A stretch of 64,000 bases of DNA from Phlebotomus papatasi (Eukaryota; Arthropoda; Insecta; Diptera; Psychodidae), in assembly GCF_024763615.1 (NCBI RefSeq), contig NW_026604974.1:1-64000 (forward strand), written 5' to 3'. A model generated the notes under the pieces. It was not told where the DNA came from. It ran no database searches and was given only the letters and a program-made list of their open reading frames with translations. The position numbers and the translations under genes are program-made. Each line of letters starts with the position of its first letter. The first letter of the stretch is position 1. Of the stretch, positions 46,601-62,800 are shown one piece after another.

Positions 46601-49600
46601 ATTCAGCAAAACATTGGGATTTTACCATTACGCGTGATGGATGAAAAGAACTCCTAGATTATTATATATATATTTTAATAAAATGAATTGTGATTTATTT
46701 GCACCAATGGGCTTATGTAAATATTCATGAACATAAGTAGTCATCGTAGAAAATTAGAACACGTCCTACACTAACAATATTCAGCAAAACATTGGGATTT
46801 TACCATTACGCGTGATGGATGAAAAGAACTCCTAGATTATTATATATATATTTCAATAAAATGAATTGTGATTTGTTTGCAACAATGCGCTTATGTAAAT
46901 ATACATGAACATAAGTAATCATCGTAGAAAATTAGAGCACGTCCTACACTAACAATATTCAGCAAAACATTGGGTTCTTTCCAATAGACGTGATGAATAA
47001 AAAATTCCTAGAATATTATATATATATTTTAAGAAAATGAATTGCAATTTGTTTGCACCAATGCGCTTATGTAAATGTTCATGAACATAAGTAGTCATCG
47101 TAGAAAATTAGACAACGTCCTACACTAACAATATTCAGTAAAACATTGGGATTTTACCATTAGGCGTGATGGATAAAAAAAAAACTCCTAGAATAATAAA
47201 TATATATTTTAATAAAATGAATTGTGATTTGTTTGCATCAATGCGCTTATGTAAATGTTCATGAACATAAGTAGTCATCGTAGAAAATTAGAACACGTCC
47301 TACACTAACAATATTCAGCAAAACATTGGGATTTTACCAATTGACGTGATGGATAAAAAATTCCTAGAATATTATATATTCATATATTTTAAGAAAATGA
47401 ATTGCAATTTGTTTGCACCAATGCGCTTATGTAAATATTCATGAACATAAGTAGTCATCGTAGAAAATTAGAACACGTCCTACACTAACAATATTCAGTA
47501 AAACACTGGGATTTTACCATTAGGCGTGATGGATAAAAAAAACTCCTAGAATAATAAATATATATTTTAATAAAATGAATTGTGATTTATTTGCACCAAT
47601 GCGCTTATGTAAATGTTCATGAACATAAGTAGTCATCGTAGAAAATTAGAACACGTCCTACACTAACAACATTCAGCAAAACATTCGGTTTTTTTCCAAT
47701 AGACGTGATGAATAAAAAAATTTCTAGAATATTATATATATATTTCAATTAAATGAATTGTGATTTCTTTGCAACAATGCGCTTATGTAAATGTTCATGA
47801 ACATAAGTAGTCATCGTAGAAAATTAGAACACGTTCTACACTAACAATATTCAGCAAAACATTGGGATTTTACCATTAGGCGTGATGGATAAAAAAAAAC
47901 TCCTAGAATATTATATATATATTTTAATAAAATGAATTGTGATTTATTTGCACCAATGCGCTTATGTAAATGTTCATGAACATAAGTAGTCATCGTAGAA
48001 AATTAGAACACGTCCTACACTAACAACATTCAGCAAAACATTCGGTTTTTTCCAATAGACGTGATGAATAAAAAAATTTCTAGAATATTATATATATATT
48101 TCAATAAAATGAATTGTGATTTCTTTGCAACAATGCGCTTATGTAAATGTTCATGAACATAAGTAGTCATCGTAGAAAATTAGAACACGTTCTACACTAA
48201 CAATATTCAGCAAAACATTGGGATTTTACCATTAGGCGTGATGGATAAAAAAAAACTCCTAGAATAATAAATATATATTTTAATAAAACGAATTGTGATT
48301 TCTTTGCAACAATGCGCTTATGTAAATGTTCATGAACATAAGTAGTCATCGTAGAAAATTAGAACACGTCCTACACTAACAACATTCAGCAAAACATTCG
48401 GTTTTTTCCAATAGACGTGATGAATAAAAAAATTTCTAGAATATTATATATATATTTCAATAAAATGAATTGTGATTTCTTTGCAACAATGCGCTTATGT
48501 AAATGTTCATGAACATAAGTAGTCATCGTAGAAAATTAGAACACGTTCTACACTAACAATATTCAGCAAAACATTGGGATTTTACCATTAGGCGTGATGG
48601 ATAAAAAAAAACTCCTAGAATAATAAATATATATTTTAATAAAAAGAATTGTGATTTATTTGCACAAATGCGCTTATGTAAATGTTCATGAACATAAGTA
48701 GTCATCGTAGAAAATTAGAACACGTCCTACACTAACAATATTCAGCAAAACATTGGGATTTTACCAATTGACGTGATGGATAAAAAATTCCTAGAATATT
48801 ATATATTTATATATTTTAAGAAAATGAATTGCAATTTGTTTGCACCAATGCGCTTTTGTCAATATTCATGAACATAAGTAGTCATCGTAGAAAATTAGAA
48901 CACGTCCTACACTAACAATATTCAGTAAAACACTGGGATTTTACCATTAGGCGTGATGGATAAAAAAAAACTCCTAGAATAATAAATATATTTTAATAAA
49001 ATGAATTGTGATTTATTTGCACCAATGCGCTTATGTAAATGTTCATGAACATAAGTAGTCATCGTAGAAAATTAGAACACGTCCTACACTAACAACATTC
49101 AGCAAAACATTCGGTTTTTTTCCAATAGACGTGATGAATAAAAAAATTTCTAGAATATTATATATATATTTCAATAAAATGAATTGTGATTTCTTTGCAA
49201 CAATGCGCTTATGTAAATGTTCATGAACATAAGTAGTCATCGTAGAAAATTAGAACACGTTCTACACTAACAATATTCAGCAAAACATTGGGATTTTACC
49301 ATTAGGCGTGATGGATAAAAAGAACTCCTAGAATATTATATATATATTTTAATAAAACGAATTGTGAATTCTTTGAAACAATGCGCTTATGTAAATGTTC
49401 ATGAACATAAGTAGTCATCGTAGAAAATTAGAACACGTCCTACACTAACAACATTCAGCAAAACATTCGGTTTTTTCCAATAGACGTGATGAATAAAAAA
49501 ATTTCTAGAATATTATATATATATTTCAATAAAATGAATTGTGATTTCTTTGCAACAATGCGCTTATGTAAATGTTCATGAACATAAGTAGTCATCGTAG

Positions 49601-51646
49601 AAAATTAGAACACGTTCTACACTAACAATATTCAGCAAAACATTGGGATTTTACCATTAGGCGTGATGGATAAAAAAAAAACTCCTAGAATAATAAATAT
49701 ATATTTTAATAAAATGAATTGTGATTTATTTGCACAAATGCGCTTATGTAAATGTTCATGAACATAAGTAGTCATCGTAGAAAATTAGAACACGTCCTAC
49801 ACTAACAATATTCAGCAAAACATTGGGATTTTACCATTAGGCGTGATGGATGAAAAGAACTCCTAGATTATTATATATATATTTTAATAAAATGAATTGT
49901 GATTTATTTGCACCAATGCGCTTATGTAAATGTTCATGAACATAAGTAGTCATCGTAGAAAATTAGAACACGTTCTACACTAACAATATTCAGCAAAACA
50001 TTAGGATTTTACCATTAGGCGTGATGGATAAAAAGAACTCCTAGAATATTACATATATATTTTAATCAAATGAATTGTGATTTATTTGCACCAATGCGCT
50101 TATGTAAATGTTCATGAACATAAGTAGTCATCGTAGAAAATTAGAACACGTCCTACACTAACAATATTCAGCAAAACATTGGGATTTTACCAATAGACGT
50201 GATGGATAAAAAATTTCTAGAATAATAATTATATATTTTAATGAAATGAATTGTGATTTATTTGCACAAATGCGCTTATGTAAATGTTCATGAACATAAG
50301 TAGTCATCGTAGAAAATTAGAACACGTTCTACACTAACAATATTCAGCAAAACATTGGGATTTTACCATTAGGCGTGATGGATAAAAAAAACTCCTAGAA
50401 TATTATATATATATTATATTTTAATAAAATGAATTGTGATTTATTTGCACCAATGCGCTTATGTAAATGTTCATGAACATAAGTAGTCATCGTAGAAAAT
50501 TAGAACACGTCCTACACTAACAATATTCAGCAAAACATTCGGTTTTTTCCAATAGACGTGATGAATAAAAAATTTCTAGAATATTATATATATATTTTAA
50601 TAAAATGAATTGTGATTTATTTGCACAAATGCGCTTATGTAAATGTTCATGAACATAAGTAGTCATCGTAGAAAATTAGAACACGTCCTACACTAACAAT
50701 ATTCAGCAAAACATTGGGATTTTACCAATAGACGTGATGGATAAAAAATTTCTAGAATAATAATTATATATTTTAATGAAATGAATTGTGATTTATTTGC
50801 ACAAATGCGCTTATGTAAATGTTCATGAACATAAGTAGTTATCGTAGAAAATTAGAACACGTCCTACACTAACAATATTCAGCAAAACATTGGGATTTTA
50901 CCATTAGGCGTGATGGATAAAAAAAAACTCCTAGAATAATAAATATATATTTTAATAAAATGAATTGTGATTTATTTGCACAAATGCGCTTATGTAAATG
51001 TTCATGAACATAAGTAGTCATCGTAGAAAATTAGAACACGTCCTACACTAACAATATTCAGCAAAACATTGGGATTTTACCATTACGCGTGATGGATGAA
51101 AAGAACTCCTAGATTATTATATATATATTTTAATAAAATGAATTGTGATTTATTTGCACCAATGCGCTTATGTAAATATTCATGAACATAAGTAGTCATC
51201 GTAGAAAATTAGAACACGTTCTACACTAACAATATTCAGCAAAACATTAGGATTTTACCATTAGGCGTGATGGATAAAAAGAACTCCTAGAATATTATAT
51301 ATATATTTTAATAAAATGAATTGTGATTTATTTGCACCAATGCGCTTATGTAAATGTTCATGAACATAAGTAGTCATCGTAGAAAATTAGAACACGTCCT
51401 ACTCTAACAATATTCAGCAAAACATTGGGATTTTACCAATAGACGTGATGGATAAAAAATTTCTAGAATAATAATTATATATTTTAATAAAATGAATTGT
51501 GAATTATTTGCACAAATGCGCTTATGTAAATGTTCATGAACATAAGTAGTCATCGTAGAAAATTAGAACACGTCCTACGCTAACAATATTCAGCAAAACA
51601 TTGGGATTTTACCATTAGGCGTGATGGATGAAAAGAACTCCTAGAT

Positions 51647-51681
<35 letters not shown>

Positions 51682-52922
51682 AATAAAATGAATTGTGATT
51701 TATTTGCACCAATGCGCTTATGTAAATGTTCATGAACATAAGTAGTCATCGTAGAAAATTAGAACACGTCCTACACTAACAATATTCAGTAAAACACTGG
51801 GATTTTACCATTAGGCGTGATGGATAAAAAGAACTCCTAGAATATTATATATATATTTTAATAAAATGAATTGTGATTTATTTGCACCAATGCGCTTATG
51901 TAAATGTTCATGAACATAAGTAGTCATCGTAGAAAATTAGAACACGTCCTACACTAACAATATTCAGCAAAACATTGGGATTTTACCATTAGGCGTGATG
52001 GATAAAAAAAAAACTCCTAGAATAATAAATATATATTTTAATAAAATGAATTGTGATTTATTTGCACCAATGCGCTTATGTAAATGTTCATGAACATAAG
52101 TAGTCATCGTAGAAAATTAGAACACGTTCTACACTAACAATATTCAGCAAAACATTGGGATTTTACCATTAGGCGTGATGGATAAAAAGAACTCCTAGAA
52201 TATTATATATATATTATATTTTAATAAAATGAATTGTGATTTATTTGCACCAATGCGCTTATGTAAATGTTCATGAACATAAGTAGTCATCGTAGAAAAT
52301 TAGAACACGTTCTACACTAACAATATTCAGCAAAACATTGGGATTTTACCATTAGGCGTGATGGATAAAAAAAAAACTCCTAGAATAATAAATATATATT
52401 TTAATAAAATGAATTGTGATTTATTTGCACCAATGCGCTTATGTAAATGTTCATGAACATAAGTAGTCATCGTAGAAAATTAGAACACGTTCTACACTAA
52501 CAATATTCAGCAAAACATTGGGATTTTACCATTAGGCGTGATGGATAAAAAGAACTCCTAGAATATTATATATATATTATATTTTAATAAAATGAATTGT
52601 GATTTATTTGCACCAATGCGCTTATGTAAATGTTCATGAACATAAGTAGTCATCGTAGAAAATTAGAACACGTTCTACTCTAACAATATTCAGCAAAACA
52701 TTGGGATTTTACCAATAGACGTGATGGATAAAAAATTTCTAGAATAATAATTATATATTTTAATAAAATGAATTGTGAATTATTTGCACAAATGCGCTTA
52801 TGTAAATGTTCATGAACATAAGTAGTCATCGTAGAAAATTAGAACACGTCCTACGCTAACAATATTCAGCAAAACATTGGGATTTTACCATTAGGCGTGA
52901 TGGATGAAAAGAACTCCTAGAT

Positions 52923-52957
<35 letters not shown>

Positions 52958-53835
52958 AATAAAATGAATTGTGATTTATTTGCACCAATGCGCTTATGTA
53001 AATGTTCATGAACATAAGTAGTCATCGTAGAAAATTAGAACACGTCCTACACTAACAATATTCAGTAAAACACTGGGATTTTACCATTAGGCGTGATGGA
53101 TAAAAAGAACTCCTAGAATATTATATATATATTTTAATAAAATGAATTGTGATTTATTTGCACCAATGCGCTTATGTAAATGTTCATGAACATAAGTAGT
53201 CATCGTAGAAAATTAGAACACGTCCTACACTAACAATATTCAGCAAAACATTGGGATTTTACCATTAGGCGTGATGGATAAAAAAAAAACTCCTAGAATA
53301 ATAAATATATATTTTAATAAAATGAATTGTGATTTATTTGCACCAATGCGCTTATGTAAATGTTCATGAACATAAGTAGTCATCGTAGAAAATTAGAACA
53401 CGTTCTACACTAACAATATTCAGCAAAACATTGGGATTTTACCATTAGGCGTGATGGATAAAAAGAACTCCTAGAATATTATATATATATTATATTTTAA
53501 TAAAATGAATTGTGATTTATTTGCACCAATGCGCTTATGTAAATGTTCATGAACATAAGTAGTCATCGTAGAAAATTAGAACACGTTCTACTCTAACAAT
53601 ATTCAGCAAAACATTGGGATTTTACCAATAGACGTGATGGATAAAAAATTTCTAGAATAATAATTATATATTTTAATAAAATGAATTGTGAATTATTTGC
53701 ACAAATGCGCTTATGTAAATGTTCATGAACATAAGTAGTCATCGTAGAAAATTAGAACACGTCCTACGCTAACAATATTCAGCAAAACATTGGGATTTTA
53801 CCATTAGGCGTGATGGATGAAAAGAACTCCTAGAT

Positions 53836-53870
<35 letters not shown>

Positions 53871-56800
53871 AATAAAATGAATTGTGATTTATTTGCACCA
53901 ATGCGCTTATGTAAATGTTCATGAACATAAGTAGTCATCGTAGAAAATTAGAACACGTCCTACACTAACAATATTCAGTAAAACACTGGGATTTTACCAT
54001 TAGGCGTGATGGATAAAAAGAACTCCTAGAATATTATATATATATTTTAATAAAATGAATTGTGATTTATTTGCACCAATGCGCTTATGTAAATGTTCAT
54101 GAACATAAGTAGTCATCGTAGAAAATTAGAACACGTCCTACACTAACAATATTCAGCAAAACATTGGGATTTTACCATTAGGCGTGATGGATAAAAAAAA
54201 AACTCCTAGAATAATAAATATATATTTTAATAAAATGAATTGTGATTTATTTGCACCAATGCGCTTATGTAAATGTTCATGAACATAAGTAGTCATCGTA
54301 GAAAATTAGAACACGTTCTACACTAACAATATTCAGCAAAACATTGGGATTTTACCATTAGGCGTGATGGATAAAAAGAACTCCTAGAATATTATATATA
54401 TATTATATTTTAATAAAATGAATTGTGATTTATTTGCACAAATGCGCTTATGTAAATGTTCATGAACATAAGTAGTCATCGTAGAAAATTAGAACACGTC
54501 CTACACTAACAATATTCAGCAAAACATTGGGATTTTACCATTAGGCGTGATGGATGAAAAGAACTCCTAGATTATTATATATATATTTTAATAAAATGAA
54601 TTGTGATTTATTTGCACCAATGCGCTTATGTAAATGTTCATGAACATAAGTAGTCATCGTAGAAAATTAGAACACGTTCTACACTAACAATATTCAGCAA
54701 AACATTAGGATTTTACCATTAGGCGAGATGGATAAAAAGAACTCCTAGAATATTACATATATATTTTAATCAAATGAATTGTGATTTATTTGCACCAATG
54801 CGCTTATGTAAATGTTCATGAACATAAGTAGTCATCGTAGAAAATTAGAACACGTCCTACACTAACAATATTCAGCAAAACATTGGGATTTTACCAATAG
54901 ACGTGATGGATAAAAAATTTCTAGAATAATAATTATATATTTTAATGAAATGAATTGTGATTTATTTGCACAAATGCGCTTATGTAAATGTTCATGAACA
55001 TAAGTAGTCATCGTAGAAAATTAGAACACGTTCTACACTAACAATATTCAGCAAAACATTGGGATTTTACCATTAGGCGTGATGGATAAAAAAAACTCCT
55101 AGAATATTATATATATATTATATTTTAATAAAATGAATTGTGATTTATTTGCACCAATGCGCTTATGTAAATATTCATGAACATAAGTAGTCATCGTAGA
55201 AAATTAGAACACGTCCTACACTAACAATATTCAGCAAAACATTCGGTTTTTTCCAATAGACGTGATGAATAAAAAATTTCTAGAATATTATATATATATT
55301 TTAATAAAATGAATTGTGATTTATTTGCACCAATGCGCTTATGTAAATGTTCATGAACATAAGTAGTCATCGTAGAAAATTAGAACACGTCCTACACTAA
55401 CAATATTCAGCAAAACATTGGGATTTTACCAATAGACGTGATGGATAAAAAATTTCTAGAATAATAATTATATATTTTAATGAAATGAATTGTGATTTAT
55501 TTGCACAAATGCGCTTATGTAAATGTTCATGAACATAAGTAGTTATCGTAGAAAATTAGAACACGTCCTACACTAACAATATTCAGCAAAACATTGGGAT
55601 TTTACCATTAGGCGTGATGGATAAAAAAAAACTCCTAGAATAATAAATATATATTTTAATAAAATGAATTGTGATTTATTTGCACAAATGCGCTTATGTA
55701 AATGTTCATGAACATAAGTAGTCATCGTAGAAAATTAGAACACGTCCTACACTAACAATATTCAGCAAAACATTGGGATTTTACCATTACGCGTGATGGA
55801 TGAAAAGAACTCCTAGATTATTATATATATATTTTAATAAAATGAATTGTGATTTATTTGCACCAATGCGCTTATGTAAATATTCATGAACATAAGTAGT
55901 CATCGTAGAAAATTAGAACACGTTCTACACTAACAATATTCAGCAAAACATTAGGATTTTACCATTAGGCGTGATGGATAAAAAGAACTCCTAGAATATT
56001 ATATATATATTTTAATAAAATGAATTGTGATTTATTTGCACCAATGCGCTTATGTAAATGTTCATGAACATAAGTAGTCATCGTAGAAAATTAGAACAAG
56101 TTCTACACTAACAATATTCAGCAAAACATTGGGATTTTACCATTAGGCGTGATGGATAAAAAAAAACTCCTAGAATAATAAATATATATTTTAATAAAAT
56201 GAATTGTGATTTATTTGCACAAATGCGCTTATGTAAATGTTCATGAACATAAGTAGTCATCGTAGAAAATTAGAACACGTCCTACACTAACAATATTCAG
56301 CAAAACATTGGGATTTTACCAATAGACGTGATGGATAAAAAATTTCTAGAAAAATAATTATATATTTTAATGAAATGAATTGTGATTTGTTTGCAACAAT
56401 GCGCTTATGTAAATGTTCATGAACATAAGTAGTCATCGTAGAAAATTAGAACACGTCCTACACTAACAATATTCAGCAAAACATTCGGTTTTTTCCAATA
56501 GACGTGATGAATAAAAAAATTTCTAGAATATTATATATATATTTCAATAAAATGAATTGTGATTTCTTTGCAACAATGCGCTTATGTAAATGTTCATGAA
56601 CATAAGTAGTCATCGTAGAAAATTAGAACACGTCCTACACTAACAATATTCAGCAAAACATTGGGATTTTACCATTTGGCGTGATGGATGAAAAGAACTC
56701 CTAGATTATTATATATATATATTTTAATAAAATGAATTGTGATTTATTTGCACCAATGCGCTTATGTAAATGTTCATGAACATAAGTAGTCATCGTAGAA

Positions 56801-59800
56801 AATTAGAACACGTCCTACACTAACAATATTCAGCAAAACATTCGGTTTTTTCCAATAGACGTGATGAATAAAAAATTTCTAGAATATTATATATATATTT
56901 TAATAAAATGAATTGTGACTTATTTGCACCAATGCGCTTATGTAAATGTTCATGAACATAAGTAGTCATCGTAGAAAATTAGAACACGTCCTACACTAAC
57001 AATATTCAGCAAAACATTGGGATTTTACCATTAGGCGTGATGGATAAAAAAAACTCCTAGAATAATAAATATATATTTTAATAAAATGAATTGTGATTTA
57101 TTTGCACAAATGCGCTTATGTAAATGTTCATGAACATAAGTAGTCATCGTAGAAAATTAGAACACGTCCTACACTAACAATATTCAGCAAAACATTGGGA
57201 TTTTACCATTACGCGTGATGGATGAAAAGAACTCCTAGATTATTATATATATATTTTAATAAAATGAATTGTGATTTATTTGCACCAATGCGCTTATGTA
57301 AATATTCATGAACATAAGTAGTCATCGTAGAAAATTAGAACACGTCCTACACTAACAATATTCAGCAAAACATTCGGTTTTTTCCAATAGACGTGATGAA
57401 TAAAAAATTTCTAGAATATTATATATATATTTTAATAAAATGAATTGTGATTTATTTGCACCAATGCGCTTATGTAAATGTTCATGAACATAAGTAGTCA
57501 TCGTAGAAAATTAGAACACGTCCTACACTAACAATATTCAGCAAAACATTCGGTTTTTTCCAATAGACGTAATGAATAAAAAATTTCTAGAATATTATAT
57601 ATATATTTTAATAAAATGAATTGTGATTTATTTGCACCAATGCGCTTATGTAAATGTTCATGAACATAAGTAGTCATCGTAGAAAATTAGAACACGTCCT
57701 ACACTAACAATATTCAGCAAAACATTGGGATTTTACCAATAGACGTGATGGATAAAAAATTTCTAGAATAATAATTATATATTTTAATAAAATGAATTGT
57801 GATTTATTTGCACAAATGCGCTTATGTAAATGTTCATGAACATAAGTAGTCATCGTAGAAAATTAGAACACGTCCTACACTAACAATATTCAGCAAAACA
57901 TTCGGTTTTTTCCAATAGACGTGATGAATAAAAAATTTCTAGAATATTATATATATATTTTAATAAAATGAATTGTGATTTATTTGCACCAATGCGCTTA
58001 TGTAAATGTTCATGAACATAAGTAGTCATCGTAGAAAATTAGAACACGTCCTACACTAACAATATTCAGCAAAACATTCGGTTTTTTCCAATAGACGTGA
58101 TGAATAAAAAATTTCTAGAATATTATATATATATTTTAATAAAATGAATTGTGACTTATTTGCACCAATGCGCTTATGTAAATGTTCATGAACATAAGTA
58201 GTCATCGTAGAAAATTAGAACACGTCCTACACTAACAATATTCAGCAAAACATTGGGATTTTACCATTAGGCGTGATGGATAAAAAAAAACTCCTAGAAT
58301 AATAAATATATATTTTAATAAAATGAATTGTGATTTATTTGCACAAATGCGCTTATGTAAATGTTCATGAACATAAGTAGTCATCGTAGAAAATTAGAAC
58401 ACGTCCTACACTAACAATATTCAGCAAAACATTGGGATTTTACCATTAGGCGTGATGGATAAAAAGAACTCCTAGAATATTATATATATATTTTAATAAA
58501 ATGAATTGTGATTTATTTGCACCAATGCGCTTATGTAAATGTTCATGAACATAAGTAGTCATCGTAGAAAATTATAACACGTCCTACACTAACAATATTC
58601 AGCAAAACATTGGGATTTTACCAATAGACGTGATGGATAAAAAATTTCTAGAATAATAATTATATATTTTAATAAAATGAATTGTGATTTATTTGCAACA
58701 ATGCGCTTATGTAAATGTTCATGAACATAAGTAGTCATCGTAGAAAATTAGAAAACGTCCTACACTAACAATATTCAATAAAACATTGGGATTTTACCAT
58801 TAGGCGTGATGGATAAAAAAAAACTCCTAGAATAATAAATATATATTTTAATAAAATGAATTGTGATTTGTTTGCATCAATGCGCTTATGTAAATGTTCA
58901 TGAACATAAGTAGTCATCGTAGAAAATTAGAACACGTCCTACACTAACAATATTCAGCAAAACATTGGGATTTTACCAATTGACGTGATGAATAAAAAAT
59001 TCCTAGAATATTATATATATATTTTAAGAAAATGAATTGCAATTTGTTTGCACCAATGCGCTTATGTAAATATTCATGAACATAAGTAGTCATCGTAGAA
59101 AATTAGAACACGTTCTACACTAACAATATTCAGTAAAACACTGGGATTTTACCATTAGGCGTGATGGATAAAAAAAACTCCTAGAATATTATATATATAT
59201 TTCAATAAAATGAATTGTGATTTCTTTGCAACAATGCGCTTATGTAAATGTTCATGAACATAAGTAGTCATCGTAGAAAATTAGAACACGTTCTACACTA
59301 ACAACATTCAGCAAAACATTCGGTTTTTTCCAATAGACGTGATGAATAAAAAAATTTCTAGAATATTATATATATATTTCAATAAAATGAATTGTGATTT
59401 CTTTGCAACAATGCGCTTATGTAAATGTTCATGAACATAAGTAGTCATCGTAGAAAATTAGAACACGTCCTACACTAACAACATTCAGCAAAACATTCGG
59501 TTTTTTCCAATAGACGTGATGAATAAAAAAATTTCTAGAATATTATATATATATTTCAATAAAATGAATTGTGATTTCTTTGCAACAATGCGCTTATGTA
59601 AATGTTCATGAACATAAGTAGTCATCGTAGAAAATTAGAACACGTTCTACACTAACAATATTCAGCAAAACATTGGGATTTTACCATTAGGCGTGATGGA
59701 TAAAAAAAACTCCTAGAATATTATATATATATTTTAATAAAATTAATTGTGATTTATTTGCACCAATGCGCTTATGTAAATGTTCATGAACATAAGTAGT

Positions 59801-62800
59801 CATCGTAGAAAATTAGAACACATCCTACACTAACAACATTCAGCAAAACATTCGGTTTTTTCCAATAGATGTGATGAATAAAAAAATTTCTAGAATATTA
59901 TATATATATTTCAATAAAATGAATTGTGATTTCTTTGCAACAATGCGCTTATGTAAATGTTCATGAACATAAGTAGTCATCGTAGAAAATTGGAACACGT
60001 TCTACACTAACAATATTCAGCAAAACATTGGGATTTTACCATTAGGCGTGATGGATAAAAAGAACTCCTAGAATATTATATATATATTTTAATAAAACGA
60101 TTTGTGATTTCTTTGCAACCATGCGCTTATGTAAATGTTCATGAACATAAGTAGTCATCGTAGAAAATTAGAACACGTCCTACACTAACAATATTCAGCA
60201 AAACATTGGGATTTTACCAATTGACGTGATGGATAAAAAATTTCTAGAATAATAATTATATATTTTAATGAAATGAATTGTGATTTGTTTGCAACAATGC
60301 GCTTATGTAAATGTTCATGAACATAAGTAGTCATCGTAGAAAATTAGAACACGTTCTACACTAACAATATTCAGCAAAACATTGGGATTTTACCATTAGG
60401 CGTGATGGATAAAAAAAAAACTCCTAGAATAATAAATATATATTTTAATAAAATGAATTGTGATTTATTTGCACAAATGCGCTTATGTAAATGTTCATGA
60501 ACATAAGTAGTCATCGTAGAAAATTAGAACACGTTCTACACTAACAATATTCAGCAAAACATTGGGATTTTACCATTAGGCGTGATGGATAAAAAGAACT
60601 CCTAGAATAATAAATATATATTTTAATAAAATGAATTGTGATTTATTTGCACAAATGCGCTTATGTAAATGTTCATGAACATAAGTAGTCATCGTAGAAA
60701 ATTAGAACACGTTCTACACTAACAATATTCAGCAAAACATTGGGATTTTACCATTAGGCGTGATGGATGAAAAGAACTCCTAGATTATTATATATATATT
60801 TTAATAAAATGAATTGTGATTTATTTGCACCAATGCGCTTATGTAAATGTTCATGAACATAAGTAGACATCGTAGAAAATTAGAACACGTTCTACACTAA
60901 CAATATTCAGCAAAACATTAGGATTTTACCATTAGGCGTGATGGATAAAAAGAACTCCTAGAATATTATATATATATTTTAATCAAATGAATTGTGATTT
61001 ATTTGCACCAATGCGCTTATGTAAATGTTCATGAACATAAGTAGTCATCGTAGAAAATTAGAACACGTCCTACACTAACAATATTCAGCAAAACATTGGG
61101 ATTTTACCAATAGACGTGATGGATAAAAAATTTCTAGAATAATAATTATATATTTTAATAAAATGAATTGTGATTTATTTGCACAAATGCGCTTATGTAA
61201 ATGTTCATGAACATAAGTAGTCATCGTAGAAAATTAGAACACGTCCTACACTAACAATATTCAGCAAAACATTCGGTTTTTTCCAATAGACGTGATGAAT
61301 AAAAAATTTCTAGAATATTATATATATATTTTAATAAAATGAATTGTGATTTATTTGCACCAATGCGCTTATGTAAATGTTCATGAACATAAGTAGTCAT
61401 CGTAGAAAATTAGAACACGTCCTACACTAACAATATTCAGCAAAACATTCGGTTTTTTCCAATAGACGTGATGAATAAAAAATTTCTAGAATATTATATA
61501 TATATTTTAATAAAATGAATTGTGATTTATTTGCACCAATGCGCTTATGTAAATGTTCATGAACATAAGTAGTCATCGTAGAAAATTAGAACACGTCCTA
61601 CACTAACAATATTCAGCAAAACATTGGGATTTTACCAATAGACGTGATGGATAAAAAATTTCTAGAATAATAATTATATATTTTAATAAAATGAATTGTG
61701 ATTTATTTGCACAAATGCGCTTATGTAAATGTTCATGAACATAAGTAGTCATCGTAGAAAATTAGAACACGTCCTACACTAACAATATTCAGCAAAACAT
61801 TCGGTTTTTTCCAATAGACGTGATGAATAAAAAATTTCTAGAATATTATATATATATTTTAATAAAATGAATTGTGATTTATTTGCACCAATGCGCTTAT
61901 GTAAATGTTCATGAACATAAGTAGTCATCGTAGAAAATTAGAACACGTCCTACACTAACAATATTCAGCAAAACATTCGGTTTTTTCCAATAGACGTGAT
62001 GAATAAAAAATTTCTAGAATATTATATATATATTTTAATAAAATGAATTGTGACTTATTTGCACCAATGCGCTTATGTAAATGTTCATGAACATAAGTAG
62101 TCATCGTAGAAAATTAGAACACGTCCTACACTAACAATATTCAGCAAAACATTGGGATTTTACCATTAGGCGTGATGGATAAAAAAAAACTCCTAGAATA
62201 ATAAATATATATTTTAATAAAATGAATTGTGATTTATTTGCACAAATGCGCTTATGTAAATGTTCATGAACATAAGTAGTCATCGTAGAAAATTATAACA
62301 CGTCCTACACTAACAATATTCAGCAAAACATTGGGATTTTACCAATAGACGTGATGGATAAAAAATTTCTAGAATAATAATTATTTATTTTAATAAAATG
62401 AATTGTGATTTATTTGCAACAATGCGCTTATGTAAATGTTCATGAACATAAGTAGTCATCGTAGAAAATTAGAAAACGTCCTACACTAACAATATTCAAT
62501 AAAACAATGGGATTTTACCATTAGGCGTGATGGATAAAAAAAAAACTCCTAGAATAATAAATATATATTTTAATAAAATGAATTGTGATTTGTTTGCATC
62601 AATGCGCTTATGTAAATGTTCATGAACATAAGTAGTCATCGTAGAAAATTAGAACACGTCCTACACTAACAATATTCAGCAAAACATTGGGATTTTACCA
62701 ATTGACGTGATGAATAAAAAATTCCTAGAATATTATATATATATTTTAAGAAAATGAATTGCAATTTGTTTGCACCAATGCGCTTATGTAAATATTCATG

